From positions 620,001-684,000 of the forward strand of contig JAUTDP010000006.1 of NCBI GenBank assembly GCA_033439795.1: a stretch of 64,000 nucleotides of DNA, given 5' to 3'. Position numbers and translations under genes: made by a program. A model generated the notes under the pieces. It made no database searches, was not told the origin of the DNA, and was given only the letters and a program-made list of their open reading frames with translations. This document shows positions 44,103 to 53,820 of this stretch, piece after piece. How positions within the stretch are numbered: position 1 is the first letter of the stretch; every line of letters starts with the position of its first letter. This DNA comes from Sordaria brevicollis (lineage: Eukaryota > Ascomycota > Sordariomycetes > Sordariales > Sordariaceae).

Positions 44103-45662
44103 CTTGGAAGCGTGATTCAAGCTGACATCAGAACGTCCTCAGGGCTGTGTGCAGTGTGACTGTGAACTAGACGACAGTAAGCTAAACTCCAGGCGCATAT
44201 TCGGACTGACGAGGTACTGATTGAAAACTCAGTCGTGCCGTAAGTGATGAAGAGGGGTATCGTACACAGGTAGGTAAGGTATATGGATTTGGTCGCCCGA
44301 AGTTTGACGCTAGGTACCAGAAGAAGAGGGAAGGTTGAGTTTCCTTCGCGTGGAAGAAGGACTTCGAGAATTGGGCGATGTAAAGAAGAGGAATATGGTT
44401 TAAGGAGGAGGGTGAGGGGCAAGATTGCATTTGAGATATCCCTCTGCGGAAGGCGGACGCGAAGAGGAGAGAACCCCACAGGATAATTTCAAGGTCACGG
44501 ATGAGGGCTTCTAGCTTGGACGAGATTTCCAGACAAAACGTTACTCATTTGATCCCCTCGGGAAAATGTAAACAACGATCTGAGTGTAATGAGAACCTCA
44601 CGACCGGACTACTGACACCAAACTGGCCAGACCAGATAGGTAGATGTGGGCCACGGCCAGGGATCAGGCAAGGAATCAGACGAACGTGACAAGAGATGGA
44701 AAGCTTGTGAACGCGATGATACCTGAAAGGAAATCGAGAGCTCACTCCGAGATAGGTCGCCCGTCATGGGGTAAAATGAAAAGTGAGAGGGGGTTTGTCT
44801 ACCTCTAGAGCAGAGGGAACTTTATCGTCGTAATACGGTATTGGCAAGTTCAATACCTGTGGGACTTTCATATCATATCTTGCTATCTCAACTTATAAAT
44901 TAGATATAGAGATAGCCCGTGACGTACCTTGCTTCTATTTATCCCTGAATGGTGAAGGAAAGGTGCAGGTCCATATCAATTTCAGTCGGCCAAACGGACT
45001 GGAGGTAAACAAGCAGATAGCAGCCGCATGAGACGAAAACAAGGTGAAAGTATGTAGAATCAGTCCCTCGAAACTCGGGCTTGATAAGGTACATATGCCT
45101 TGGAGTAAGTAATCCGTTATTCTGTGAGATATCACTCAGGGTAAAGAGCGGTACTCACCAATATTGATGTACCTCTGCTTGAACACATCAGATGCCAAAC
45201 GCATGAAAGTTTGCGAACTTGTTTTGCAACGGTATCAGAGGACTTGCCTCAACCCCTCCACCTATACCGGTACTCACGCATCTTCTCTCCGTGCCGTGTC
45301 TACGATTTCTAAACCTACATAAAACCCACCCCCGCCCATCAATCTCTCCAAGGCACCTTACCACTCGCATCTCAGGATCATAGGATTTTGAAAAACAGTG
45401 TTACGCTGTCTCACATATCCCTTTTAGTATACATCTCTCCCAGAATTCACCTAAACGTCAGCTCTGGATCACCTTCCGGTAAGTCAAGCCATTTCGCTTT
45501 CAGTGTGCTGCCACAACTTGTACTGCCTGAGTGTGCTCAATTCCCATCATTCCGAGCACCCATTTTCCTTTGCACCAACACAAACTTGAACACGGATCTT
45601 TCACACAAAACCACACTGGTCTTTTGAAACAAAACGCTAACCATACTTTCCCAGCTGAAAAC
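44103..45662. promoter_or_regulatory. Divergent upstream region, no gene
   Basis: 1.56 kb between the divergent starts of the Hsp70-like gene and the coiled-coil gene. Short ORFs only. The right part (about 45400-45660) is pyrimidine-rich and probably the leader of the + strand gene. Confidence 0.5.
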
Positions 45663-47847
45663 ATGCCGCCGCCACTGCCTCAAGACGGTTGGGAGGCAAG
45701 CTCCGCGGGGTACGATGGATACCATAATCAGAAATCCTCCCTCGCTCAGCGCGACACATCCTCTAACAACCACGCGACGAACCAGAATGGTCACAAGAGA
45801 TCAGCTTCCTCGCAAGGCTTCAATACAGCCAAGCATCAAAAGGTCCACGGCACGCGCCACAATACCCGCTTGGAACAAGACGGCCTCCAACAGGAACTCA
45901 GCAAATGCAAGGACGAGCTTGAAAGAACAAAGGGAGATCTACAATACCACCAGAAACAAAACTCAGGGTGGGAGGAGGACTATAAGAGGCTGCGAGAGAA
46001 ATTCAATCGACTGGATGTCAGCAGCAAGGAACTGGAGAAGCAATATAATAAAGTGGTGGGGCAGAAAAATCAGCTTGCCGAAAAGCTTTCCCATTACCGG
46101 GCTGTGTTTGACGACAAAGGAAAAGAATCAGCAATGTTGAAGAGCAAGCTTGCTTCTATCAAGAACCAGCCCATGCAGCCGCACCAAGGTATGCTGCAGT
46201 CTGCTGCAGGCTTTCTGTTAAGGCTGGTTGCTGACAGAAACTCAGGAGGACCTCGACATGCAAACCAAAACCAGAATGTGCAGAACTATCGGAACACCAT
46301 TGAGGAGTTGAAAGGCGTGAATGCGCAGCTAATTTCGAAGAACTCCGGACTCGCAAAGCAGCTCGATGAGACTCGCAACGAGCTGATGCGGGAAATCTCC
46401 GAGCTCAAATCCAAAAACAGCTTGAACGCAAAGAAGATCTCCGACACGGACATTCAGCGTAGCTGGAAACACATTGGATTCCTTGTTCGTCAGTTTGTCG
46501 ACACATATGTGGCAAAGGTCATTTCTCCAGAGTACCTTCAATTGCTTGACGAGCAGGGTAACCTTGGAGGAATCTCCAGCATTTGCGCAGCTCCAAATGC
46601 TGTTCTACAATGCGGCGCGACAGCTCCGTTGGTCTTCCAGTCAATGTTATGGAACTTCCTCATACTCAATGTCTTTGACTTTGAGGCAGAACATTGGGCA
46701 GGAGACTTGGGCAAGAAGTTCACCCACATCTTTGGCAGATTGTCCAGTAAGTAGTAAAAACTTTGATGGAAACGAGTCTTTGGCCTTGCCGAGAGCTCAG
46801 ATAGCAGACCATGATCAAAGCTAACCAAACATGACAGAACATGTGATCGATACCAGCGGTGAGAATAAGCACTCACTGATGGAAGCGCTTCAAGAATGGA
46901 GGTTTCGGTCTGTGGACTTATTTTGTCGCCTGGAAGTCTCTATCAACAAAGACCGGAGGATGTCAGAGCTTGCGACTGCCATGATGAGAGAAATTGCGGC
47001 CTTCATTCCTCCTTCCACCGAGCAGCAGGCGCAAACAATGAATCAAGATGCCTTCGACCTCATTGCTGCGGTTGCCCAGCTAGACATGGAGCTCAGACTG
47101 TCCAAAGCTTACTACAACGTCATCTTCTTCAACACCACTCCGCCATATTTCCCTTGCCATTTTGGGTATCCATTTGACGCCACTCATATGGAGCAGACCT
47201 CAATCGGTCCCAGAATTCCACAGCATCAGGATGCTGTCCATCCCAACCTGGACTTGGCCATCTCACCAGGTCTGATCAAAGCCGGCAACGCTGATGGAAC
47301 ACACTACCACTTGGACCGAGTGTTGGTGAAAATGGTAGTCTGCTGCAACATCAACTACTTCATCGGTGACTTACATGCGAATGGCAACATCGATGACGGC
47401 AACGATGATGTTCCCATTCCACCGGACGGTCCGCCGGTCAAGGCCGAACATGAAGCTCATGGCGATGTGTACTCCCTACCCAGCAGTCCCATGACAGATG
47501 TCAAGAGGGTCAAAACCACAGATAGGATAACCTACGTCATCCAGGATAGCTCGCCCATCAAGGCCGAGAGATCCCAAGAGCCTGATGAGCTGTCCGCTGC
47601 TCCTCCTTCACATGTCACTGCCGTCAAGTCCGAGCCTGGAAGCGGCAGCTACAATGTCCAGAAGGTCACAAGTCACGGACAGGAAGTGGACGAGCTCGCG
47701 AACACCTACCATGCAACCCTGCCGGATAGCCCGCGTGTCAAAATTGAGGACGATAACGGTGGAGGAGACATTGAGATGTCTGATGCGCCACTGCAGCCAC
47801 AGCCTGCCTGGTCCAAGGATGCGAAGCACAAGAGGCGTTCTGCTTGA
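45663..47847 (+). CDS. Coiled-coil protein with SUMO-consensus motifs, unknown function, up to 697 aa
   Basis: Join of 45663-46746 and 46838-47847 (91-nt intron with GCTAACC branch and GACAG acceptor, joining RLSKHVIDTS). The ATG at 45663 is chosen over an upstream frame opening because it follows a leader-like stretch. A further in-frame 57-nt segment (46190-46246, GTATGC to CTCAG with a GCTGAC branch) may also be an intron, giving 678 aa. Residues 60-280 are strongly predicted coiled coil (QQELSKCKDELERTKGDLQ, and SKELEKQYNKVVGQKNQL). Residues about 265-500 look globular (HIGFLVRQFVDTYVAKVISP). The acidic C terminus has four psi-K-x-E SUMO sites at K563, K603, K625 and K663. No family recognised. 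Confidence 0.68.
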
Positions 47848-48765
47848 TTCTAGGTACTCAGACATGATCCGGTCGTCAACTCCGTGGAATGGTTTCTTAT
47901 GCATGGTTGAAGGTCGACGGAGTAGCTCAAGCATCGATTTGCTTTCATGCTTTTTCTAACATAGTGCGTCGTCTTGAGTTTGAAAGGATTTCCTACTTGA
48001 TAGGTAAATTTGTTGTTTCGATCGGCCAAAGCGCACGAGAAGTCGCAAATAATATCGGGCTATAGCAGCAGAATGGAATAGACGCTGAGACTAGGCAGAA
48101 TGGCTGGCATGGTCAAGGTCTCGGATAGTTAAGGAATTGCCAAATCTGATGGTTCTTGATGGAAACGGAGGATGCTCCAAACACTCAAGCGGCTGGAATA
48201 TCTCCTGGACAAGTCAATGGGTATGGAAACGCTCATCATGTAGTCCATAGACTGAAGCCACTAGTAGTAGATTTGGGTTGAAGAATCAAGAAAGTTACGC
48301 CTATAGCATGTGAAACTCGTTGGAAAAATGACAACCCGCTCGGTGAATTCACACCTCTACGCAAACAGTGTAAGATACATCCCGAGGAATGTCCGGCTTC
48401 TCATCCACACCAAGAACTACCTCTACGTACTTTTACCCAATGCGAGCAGCTAGGAACTTCGTCACGAAAGCAAAAGGGCTGGGTATGCCGGCCGACGAAA
48501 TAATCCTCGCTCCATTGCTCTAGGTATACAACTATTTATCAGGTAACTCCAAGGCGCTGCTAAGTTGAACTTCCGCTGGCATAATGCAAAGAAATATTCT
48601 CATGTAACCTCAAAAATCGGGGAGAGCAGCAATAACCTCCGCAACAGTATCCGCAACCTCAAACACTGCACTCAAAACAGTCAATAAGTCAGGAATATGC
48701 TGCCGAAGTTCACGCCAAAGAGACTCTCTCTCAGTGGCGAACCCTCGCCTCGTTCTTTTGGGCCT
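47848..48765. other. Convergent intergenic region (3' flanks)
   Basis: About 920 bases between the coiled-coil gene stop (+) and the repeat-protein stop (-). No ORF, RNA gene or repeat seen. Confidence 0.5.
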
Positions 48766-49896
48766 CTAAACCCTTCTTCTGTTGAAAGGTCTCCTGTGCG
48801 GGTTTGGGCGTCGCTCAGCATCTTGACCATTCTCACCGACTTCACCTTCATCTCCAGCTTGAGCTTCATCTCCAGCTGGAGCTTCACCGTCAGTTTGAGC
48901 TTTATCGTCAGCTAGAGTTTCATTTTCGGCTTGAGCTTCGCTTTCCTCTTCAACACCCATACCGAGGTGTTTGATCCGATTGACCGATCGCCGCATAAAC
49001 TCCCGAGTTCTTCCTGCAGTTCTTTCCCGCCATTCCTGGAATCGGATCCGCTCTGGCTCTTGGTATTCCCGAGCGCCCTTTCCTCTTCTGTTTCGCCTTC
49101 TAGTTCTGGCTGCGGACTCGGCCGCCTTCCGGGCCTCCTCTTCAGACATTCCCATACTACGAAACATCATTTCAAAACCAGAATACAGTCCGTAATCCGT
49201 CGGCCTCCCGAGTTTGTCGTTCGATCGCGAAGCACCATGAGGAGAGACGGTATGTCGTGTTGATGCGGAAACTTTTGCTCCATCAGACATGGATTGAGAT
49301 GAAACCTCACTCTGCTGGTCGACTTTCTTGATAACCTTTGCCTTTTGATCTTGCACTGGTCCATTCTGAGGATGTGGGGGGTCTCGCAAGGCCCTTGCCT
49401 TTGCGCGCAACTTGTCGAGAGGTGTCATTGATCCATTCTGAGGATAAGTGGGATCTCGTAATGCCCTCGCCTTTGCCCGCAACTTGTCGAGAGGCGTCAT
49501 TGATCTATTATGTGGATGATTGGGATTTCGTAACGCCCTTGCCTTGGCGCGCAACTTGCTGAGAGGCGTCATTGATTCCTCCTGAGGATTTTTGGGACGT
49601 CGCAGGATCCTTGCCTTTCGGAGAAATTTGACGAGGGGCTTGCGAATGATTCTCTTGATCTTGGGTCTGCTCAAACGGTTGGTGGATCCCTCGGGTGACG
49701 GCTGTACCTTGTCTTTTGAACGTGGTACCTGTGCCGTGGGAGATACTGCTGCGCTATCCTCGGCCTCGCTACCTTCCGGCGTGGGCCTCTTCCCCTGCCG
49801 GGGTCTGGGTTGAGATATAGGCCTTGATGAACCGCCCCTGAGTTCGCAGATGGGCGCACCGTGCAAAGCTCCCATCCAATAGTGCCCTTCCGACAT
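48766..49896 (-). CDS. Repeat-containing basic protein of unknown function, 376 aa, in frame behind GCP4
   Basis: ORF from an ATG only 21 bases after the stop of the GCP4 gene, on the same strand and in the same frame. It holds three copies plus a degenerate first copy of a 24-residue unit (SMTPLDKLRAKARALRDP...), coded by a 72-bp repeat at about 49354-49595; each unit is an amphipathic basic helix. The centre contains YGLYSGFEMMFRSMGMSEEE, reminiscent of a short structured helix hairpin, then Arg-rich segments and an acidic Ala/Glu/Asp repeat before a basic end. No promoter space exists, so it may be a C-terminal extension of GCP4 reached by readthrough or splicing, the second cistron of a dicistronic mRNA, or a separate gene using a promoter inside GCP4. 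No family recognised. Confidence 0.55.
   Translation of the reverse strand: MSEGHYWMGALHGAPICELRGGSSRPISQPRPRQGKRPTPEGSEAEDSAAVSPTAQVPRSKDKVQPSPEGSTNRLSRPKIKRIIRKPLVKFLRKARILRRPKNPQEESMTPLSKLRAKARALRNPNHPHNRSMTPLDKLRAKARALRDPTYPQNGSMTPLDKLRAKARALRDPPHPQNGPVQDQKAKVIKKVDQQSEVSSQSMSDGAKVSASTRHTVSPHGASRSNDKLGRPTDYGLYSGFEMMFRSMGMSEEEARKAAESAARTRRRNRRGKGAREYQEPERIRFQEWRERTAGRTREFMRRSVNRIKHLGMGVEEESEAQAENETLADDKAQTDGEAPAGDEAQAGDEGEVGENGQDAERRPNPHRRPFNRRRV
49354..49595 (-). repeat. 72-bp in-frame tandem repeat
   Basis: Three clear copies with a period of exactly 72 bases (for instance the GTCATTGATC block at 49426, 49498, 49570), coding a 24-residue helix each. Confidence 0.9.
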
Positions 49897-49917
49897 CTGC
49901 TGAGCCGAGAGCCTCTT

Positions 49918-52773
49918 CTAGTAGCTGTAGCCCCCTTCCTTAGCCTGTCCACCGTCTTCATCACCTTCCATCACCCCGTCTAGACTGCCGCTGACTGGGT
50001 GTCCTCCGCCCGAGAACCATCCGCCAAAGACAAGCTTGACCAACAGTCTGTCAATACCGCCGACCCGTCTAGGCACATATTCTCCGGCTTCTCTGATCTT
50101 GCTCTTGCTAGCTTCTTGCTCTGCCCTCCAGCCTCTTTTCCTCTTCTGTCCCGCTTGAACTGTATCAGGAGCATCGTCTACAAGAAGATAATCATCAGCT
50201 CCGTCGTCTTCCGCTTCCTCCCCCTCATCAAGTCCACTCGCGCGATCAGAGGCATCTGATGAAGCGAAGGGCGAGGTTTCAATCCTCTTTAGCTCCTGCA
50301 CGACCTCCTTGATACCGTCCTTAACTTTGCTGGCAATTGTCTGGAGTTGCGCAGTGAGGTCGCGCTCCTCTTTCTTAAGATCAACAAAAGCATCGACGAC
50401 ACCCACATCTTCTTCAAGATCGGCTGCCGCCCAGACTTGCTGTAAGCGATGCATCAGGGCAACCAAGTGGTCAATATTGACGAGTAACTCGTATAAAGGC
50501 TGAGTGAAGGATTCCAGGGTAAGCAGAAGGCGTCGAAGTAAGGCTCGCAGATAAACCCGGTGGGCAGTGGCGAGGGTCTGAGGATCGCGGGGCTGACGGC
50601 TGGTCTCATAAGAGTTGGTAGGTGCAGGAGGAGGGTTAGCAGCGGTGTTGAGCCAGACATCGGATTCTTCCACTTCCTCCTCAACGTGAGACTCATCTTC
50701 AACCATGTCAACGTCGTAATCGTCATCCTCCTCATCATCATAGCCACCCATAGAGATATCGTCATCCCAGGTCCTCTTTGAGCCGAAGCTACGTTTGGAT
50801 AGTCTCGATTCTCTTCCTCTCCCTCTGGTCAAGCTCCTGCCTGTAGAGGCTCGGCTTCTTAGCCCAGTGGAAGCCCTGCTTCTTCTCCCATCAGCCCCAT
50901 CCTTTTTCTTTTCACCAGAGGTTCTGTCACCGGTGCCTCCGTGCAGCCAGTCCTCGAAGCCCTCGGTCAGGTCTTCAACAACTTCACCCTGAAAGTATGC
51001 TTCCGTCTCGCCTAGGAAAAAGATGGCCGCGCTGGCGGTAGCCCAAGCGGTGCGTAATGTCTTTTCACGCTTCTCAATTCGTTCTCTGAGGGCCTTGACG
51101 CGCATTCTGCTTCTGCCAATGCGTGGAGGCGCCGGATGATGCCGTCTCAGACTAGTAATCTTCCACAGATCGGTCAACCGTAAATGAGCTCTGCGTAGCG
51201 ATAGAAGGTAGCTGTTGATAGCCGTGTATGTCTGGACATCTTGAGGACTGAGGAAAAGGTCCAATGGAGAGGGGATGTTCATTGTCAAGACAGCTGGAGC
51301 TGAGAACAAGAGGTTTCGGAATGGTGTCTTTGCGATCTTCAATGACCCGATTTCTTCAGCTGCCGCGGTAGCTGTGGGCGTCATAGTTGGAAGATCTCTG
51401 GAGGAGTGATCCGTGACATCTTTAGGGATGGTCAATCGGACATGGTCCCTGGCAAGTTCCAGCCCCTCATCCTCCTCAGACTGAAATTCACCCTGCAGAG
51501 CGCCCATTGCTTGCCATACGCGGGTTAGCACACCGGCTACTTCGCCCTCCTTGACAACGACGATGCCCCGACTACCACTCGAAGAAGCACCACCATCATT
51601 GCGTGATTTTTCGTAAGCAGAAATGTTCTCGGAACGGCGCCATCGGCCGCGCATCTTCTCATCAGCTTGCTGGGTGAGTGCCATGGCGAACTCGCCCCGT
51701 CGGAGAAGAAAGAAATCCCGGAGCAACTGAAGATATTTCTCCACGTCGCTGAGCGGGAGCAACTGCGCCAGAGTAGTTCTTGAAAGATATTGCCTGATCT
51801 CGGTAATCGTATTGGAAAAGGTTGCCGGATCGATCGGATGAGAAAGGGTCGAAAGCTTGGTCAGTTGCGTTGAGAGGTGATCTGTCCCCCTGAGACTTGA
51901 GTCTTCAACACTCTTGGCGCGGATTTGGCGCAGAGACCTTCCAATGAAAAGCATAGAGGCCGCCGTAGATCGAGTGACAAACTTGGGAAGAAGCTCTTGC
52001 ACGCACACGAACTCTTCTTCGCCATCCGCATCCTCCTCCCTCCATACAAAGAAGTCATCAGCCCCAAAGTCTGGCAGCCGCCCATACAAAACCCATGCAG
52101 AAACTTGCTTCAACCACGCAGTCTCGGCCACCTTGACTAGGCTTTTGACCACTTCCTCAATGTCTTTGTACCCCGTCTGCATCAACTCTCTCAGCCGGTT
52201 GATCACCATAGGCCCAGAATGCACTGGAGGCTCACGTTTCCTGGTCGCCAAACTGCTTTGCCCCTTCTGAGCAGGCCGATGGGTCAAGTCACGAGGCTGA
52301 CTCCCTTCCCACTCCATTTGGCCCATACTCTCCGCAGTATCCTTCATTCCCTTCATCAACAGCTCCACAAAGCTCCATAGCCATTCCATGCGTCTGTTCC
52401 ACTCATCAAACTCGCCAACAACTGCCGTCAGAGGAACAATGTTATAAGCACCCACGAGGGCAGCGTCTTTCTTGAGTATTGTCTCCTCCACCTGCAGCAC
52501 CTTGCGCTGAAAGGCAGCAAGATGGTCACTTCGGATGGCGGTAGCGATAGCACGGCAGATTATGGACGGGTGGGACGTGCTAATGCGAGCCGTATGAGAA
52601 AGCAGGTTGATGTGAAGTTCTGAAAGGTTGGCGAGCTTGGAAAGGAGGGCGCGTTCGGGTGGAGTGAGGGCTGACTTTAGCGGGGAGTCATTGGGACTTG
52701 TGGAGGTAGCTGCAGCTTGTTGTAAGAGAGGCGAGGGGTGTCCCGAGAGGGAGAGGAGAATTTCGTGGAGCAT
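49918..52773 (-). CDS. Gamma-tubulin complex component GCP4-type, 951 aa
   Basis: The start is the ATG at 52773 because the upstream frame has no ATG and meets a stop, and because the product then begins MLHEILLSLSGHPSPLL, the characteristic GCP4 opening. The N-terminal GRIP1 part (LSELHINLLSHTARI, NIVPLTAVVGEFDEWNRRME, WLKQVSAWVLYGRLPDFGAD then DDFFVW) and the C-terminal gamma-tubulin-binding part (NIPSPLDLFLSPQDVQTYTA, INSYLLSLRRAHLRLTDLWK) fit the Spc97/Spc98 family. The protein is longer than animal GCP4 (about 667 aa) owing to acidic and Ser/Arg-rich insertions. GCP4 is a structural part of the gamma-tubulin ring complex that nucleates microtubules at the spindle pole body. An 82-nt intron (52855-52936, GTAAGT...TTCAG) appears to lie in the 5' UTR. 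Its TAG stop is followed in frame by the repeat-protein ORF. Confidence 0.82.
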   Translation of the reverse strand: MLHEILLSLSGHPSPLLQQAAATSTSPNDSPLKSALTPPERALLSKLANLSELHINLLSHTARISTSHPSIICRAIATAIRSDHLAAFQRKVLQVEETILKKDAALVGAYNIVPLTAVVGEFDEWNRRMEWLWSFVELLMKGMKDTAESMGQMEWEGSQPRDLTHRPAQKGQSSLATRKREPPVHSGPMVINRLRELMQTGYKDIEEVVKSLVKVAETAWLKQVSAWVLYGRLPDFGADDFFVWREEDADGEEEFVCVQELLPKFVTRSTAASMLFIGRSLRQIRAKSVEDSSLRGTDHLSTQLTKLSTLSHPIDPATFSNTITEIRQYLSRTTLAQLLPLSDVEKYLQLLRDFFLLRRGEFAMALTQQADEKMRGRWRRSENISAYEKSRNDGGASSSGSRGIVVVKEGEVAGVLTRVWQAMGALQGEFQSEEDEGLELARDHVRLTIPKDVTDHSSRDLPTMTPTATAAAEEIGSLKIAKTPFRNLLFSAPAVLTMNIPSPLDLFLSPQDVQTYTAINSYLLSLRRAHLRLTDLWKITSLRRHHPAPPRIGRSRMRVKALRERIEKREKTLRTAWATASAAIFFLGETEAYFQGEVVEDLTEGFEDWLHGGTGDRTSGEKKKDGADGRRSRASTGLRSRASTGRSLTRGRGRESRLSKRSFGSKRTWDDDISMGGYDDEEDDDYDVDMVEDESHVEEEVEESDVWLNTAANPPPAPTNSYETSRQPRDPQTLATAHRVYLRALLRRLLLTLESFTQPLYELLVNIDHLVALMHRLQQVWAAADLEEDVGVVDAFVDLKKEERDLTAQLQTIASKVKDGIKEVVQELKRIETSPFASSDASDRASGLDEGEEAEDDGADDYLLVDDAPDTVQAGQKRKRGWRAEQEASKSKIREAGEYVPRRVGGIDRLLVKLVFGGWFSGGGHPVSGSLDGVMEGDEDGGQAKEGGYSY

Positions 52774-52854
52774 GGTGGCGGACTTGGTGTCGATGTTGAC
52801 GTGGATGGTGGTGAGGGAGAGGAGGGTGGTGTCGAAAAGAGGGACGGCAGAGGA

Positions 52855-52936
52855 CTGAAGCAACAGGATAGAGTTAGGTGTTAGTATGGCTGACCGCAGG
52901 AAGAGATAAAGTTGTAGAGGTACTTTTGCTACTTAC
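52855..52936 (-). other. Probable 5'-UTR intron of the GCP4 gene
   Basis: Donor GTAAGT at 52936, branch-like ACTAACAC and TAACTC, acceptor GCTTCAG ending at 52855, 82 nt, located 81 nt before the start codon. The upstream exon has no in-frame ATG. Confidence 0.6.
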
Positions 52937-53820
52937 GCTTTCTCTGCAAACGAGGGAGCTTCGGCGTCCTGCGACTGTGGTTGCCGTCTAACCAAGGCTT
53001 GATAGAGAAGTATAAGGGTCCCAAGGATCTCGAACCTGCAGCACATGTGTGTGTGGGACTGGGCCAACTAAAATCGGTAGTGTAGACTGCTGCATGGGTG
53101 TGCTCCAGCGGGGAGTCGACCATCCAACTGTAGCGACGACAGCGATGTTAAGACACACTATAATCCAACAAGGGACGTGAGTGGGGACAGCATGTAGTGT
53201 AGATGTAGTCAAGCGACAATGAAAACGAGTTCCAAAACCGGAAAATCAGAGTTCGAAGAGATAAACGATGGTGATGCTCAGTAGTAGTAGTGAAAGCTTG
53301 GTGGGGACATCCTGTCTCTTTCTTTGGATCAGACGGGGCGGACAGGAGGAGCTGGGTGCTTTTGTACCAGACCGGCAGATGAATGGATAGGTCGCACTTG
53401 ATACTTGTCCGTCTGTAACACTTGCCCGTCAGACCTGGCGGTTTTGGAGGAAGCCTCAATCGACTTCAGTTGACAACTGAAAGCACAGCGGTTCAGGGCA
53501 AATTGCAGGGGGGTCGCGATCCAGAGTTCCAGACGCGTTGTTCGGTTGGAGAAACTGCGACAGGGATCGTCGTGGTCACATGACATCATGACCCTTGATG
53601 CGCTCGGGAATCCACTCTTCGTGGGAACCTTGAGGGCTATAGATAAGGAAATAGCGTACTGATAAGAACCACCGTGAGAGCTCTCTACGAACAAAGCCCA
53701 CAGGTACTACACTTCAACACGGAATAGTCTGATGATACTACTATTTGTACTCGTCCAAGAATCTTGCATTTATAGTAAGAAGAGGTATAGAGGATATCAA
53801 AGGAAATACATAACTGAACA
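52937..53820. other. Intergenic region between GCP4 and spartin-like genes
   Basis: 880 bases: promoter of GCP4 and 3' flank of the spartin-like gene, both minus strand. Chance ORFs only. Confidence 0.5.
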
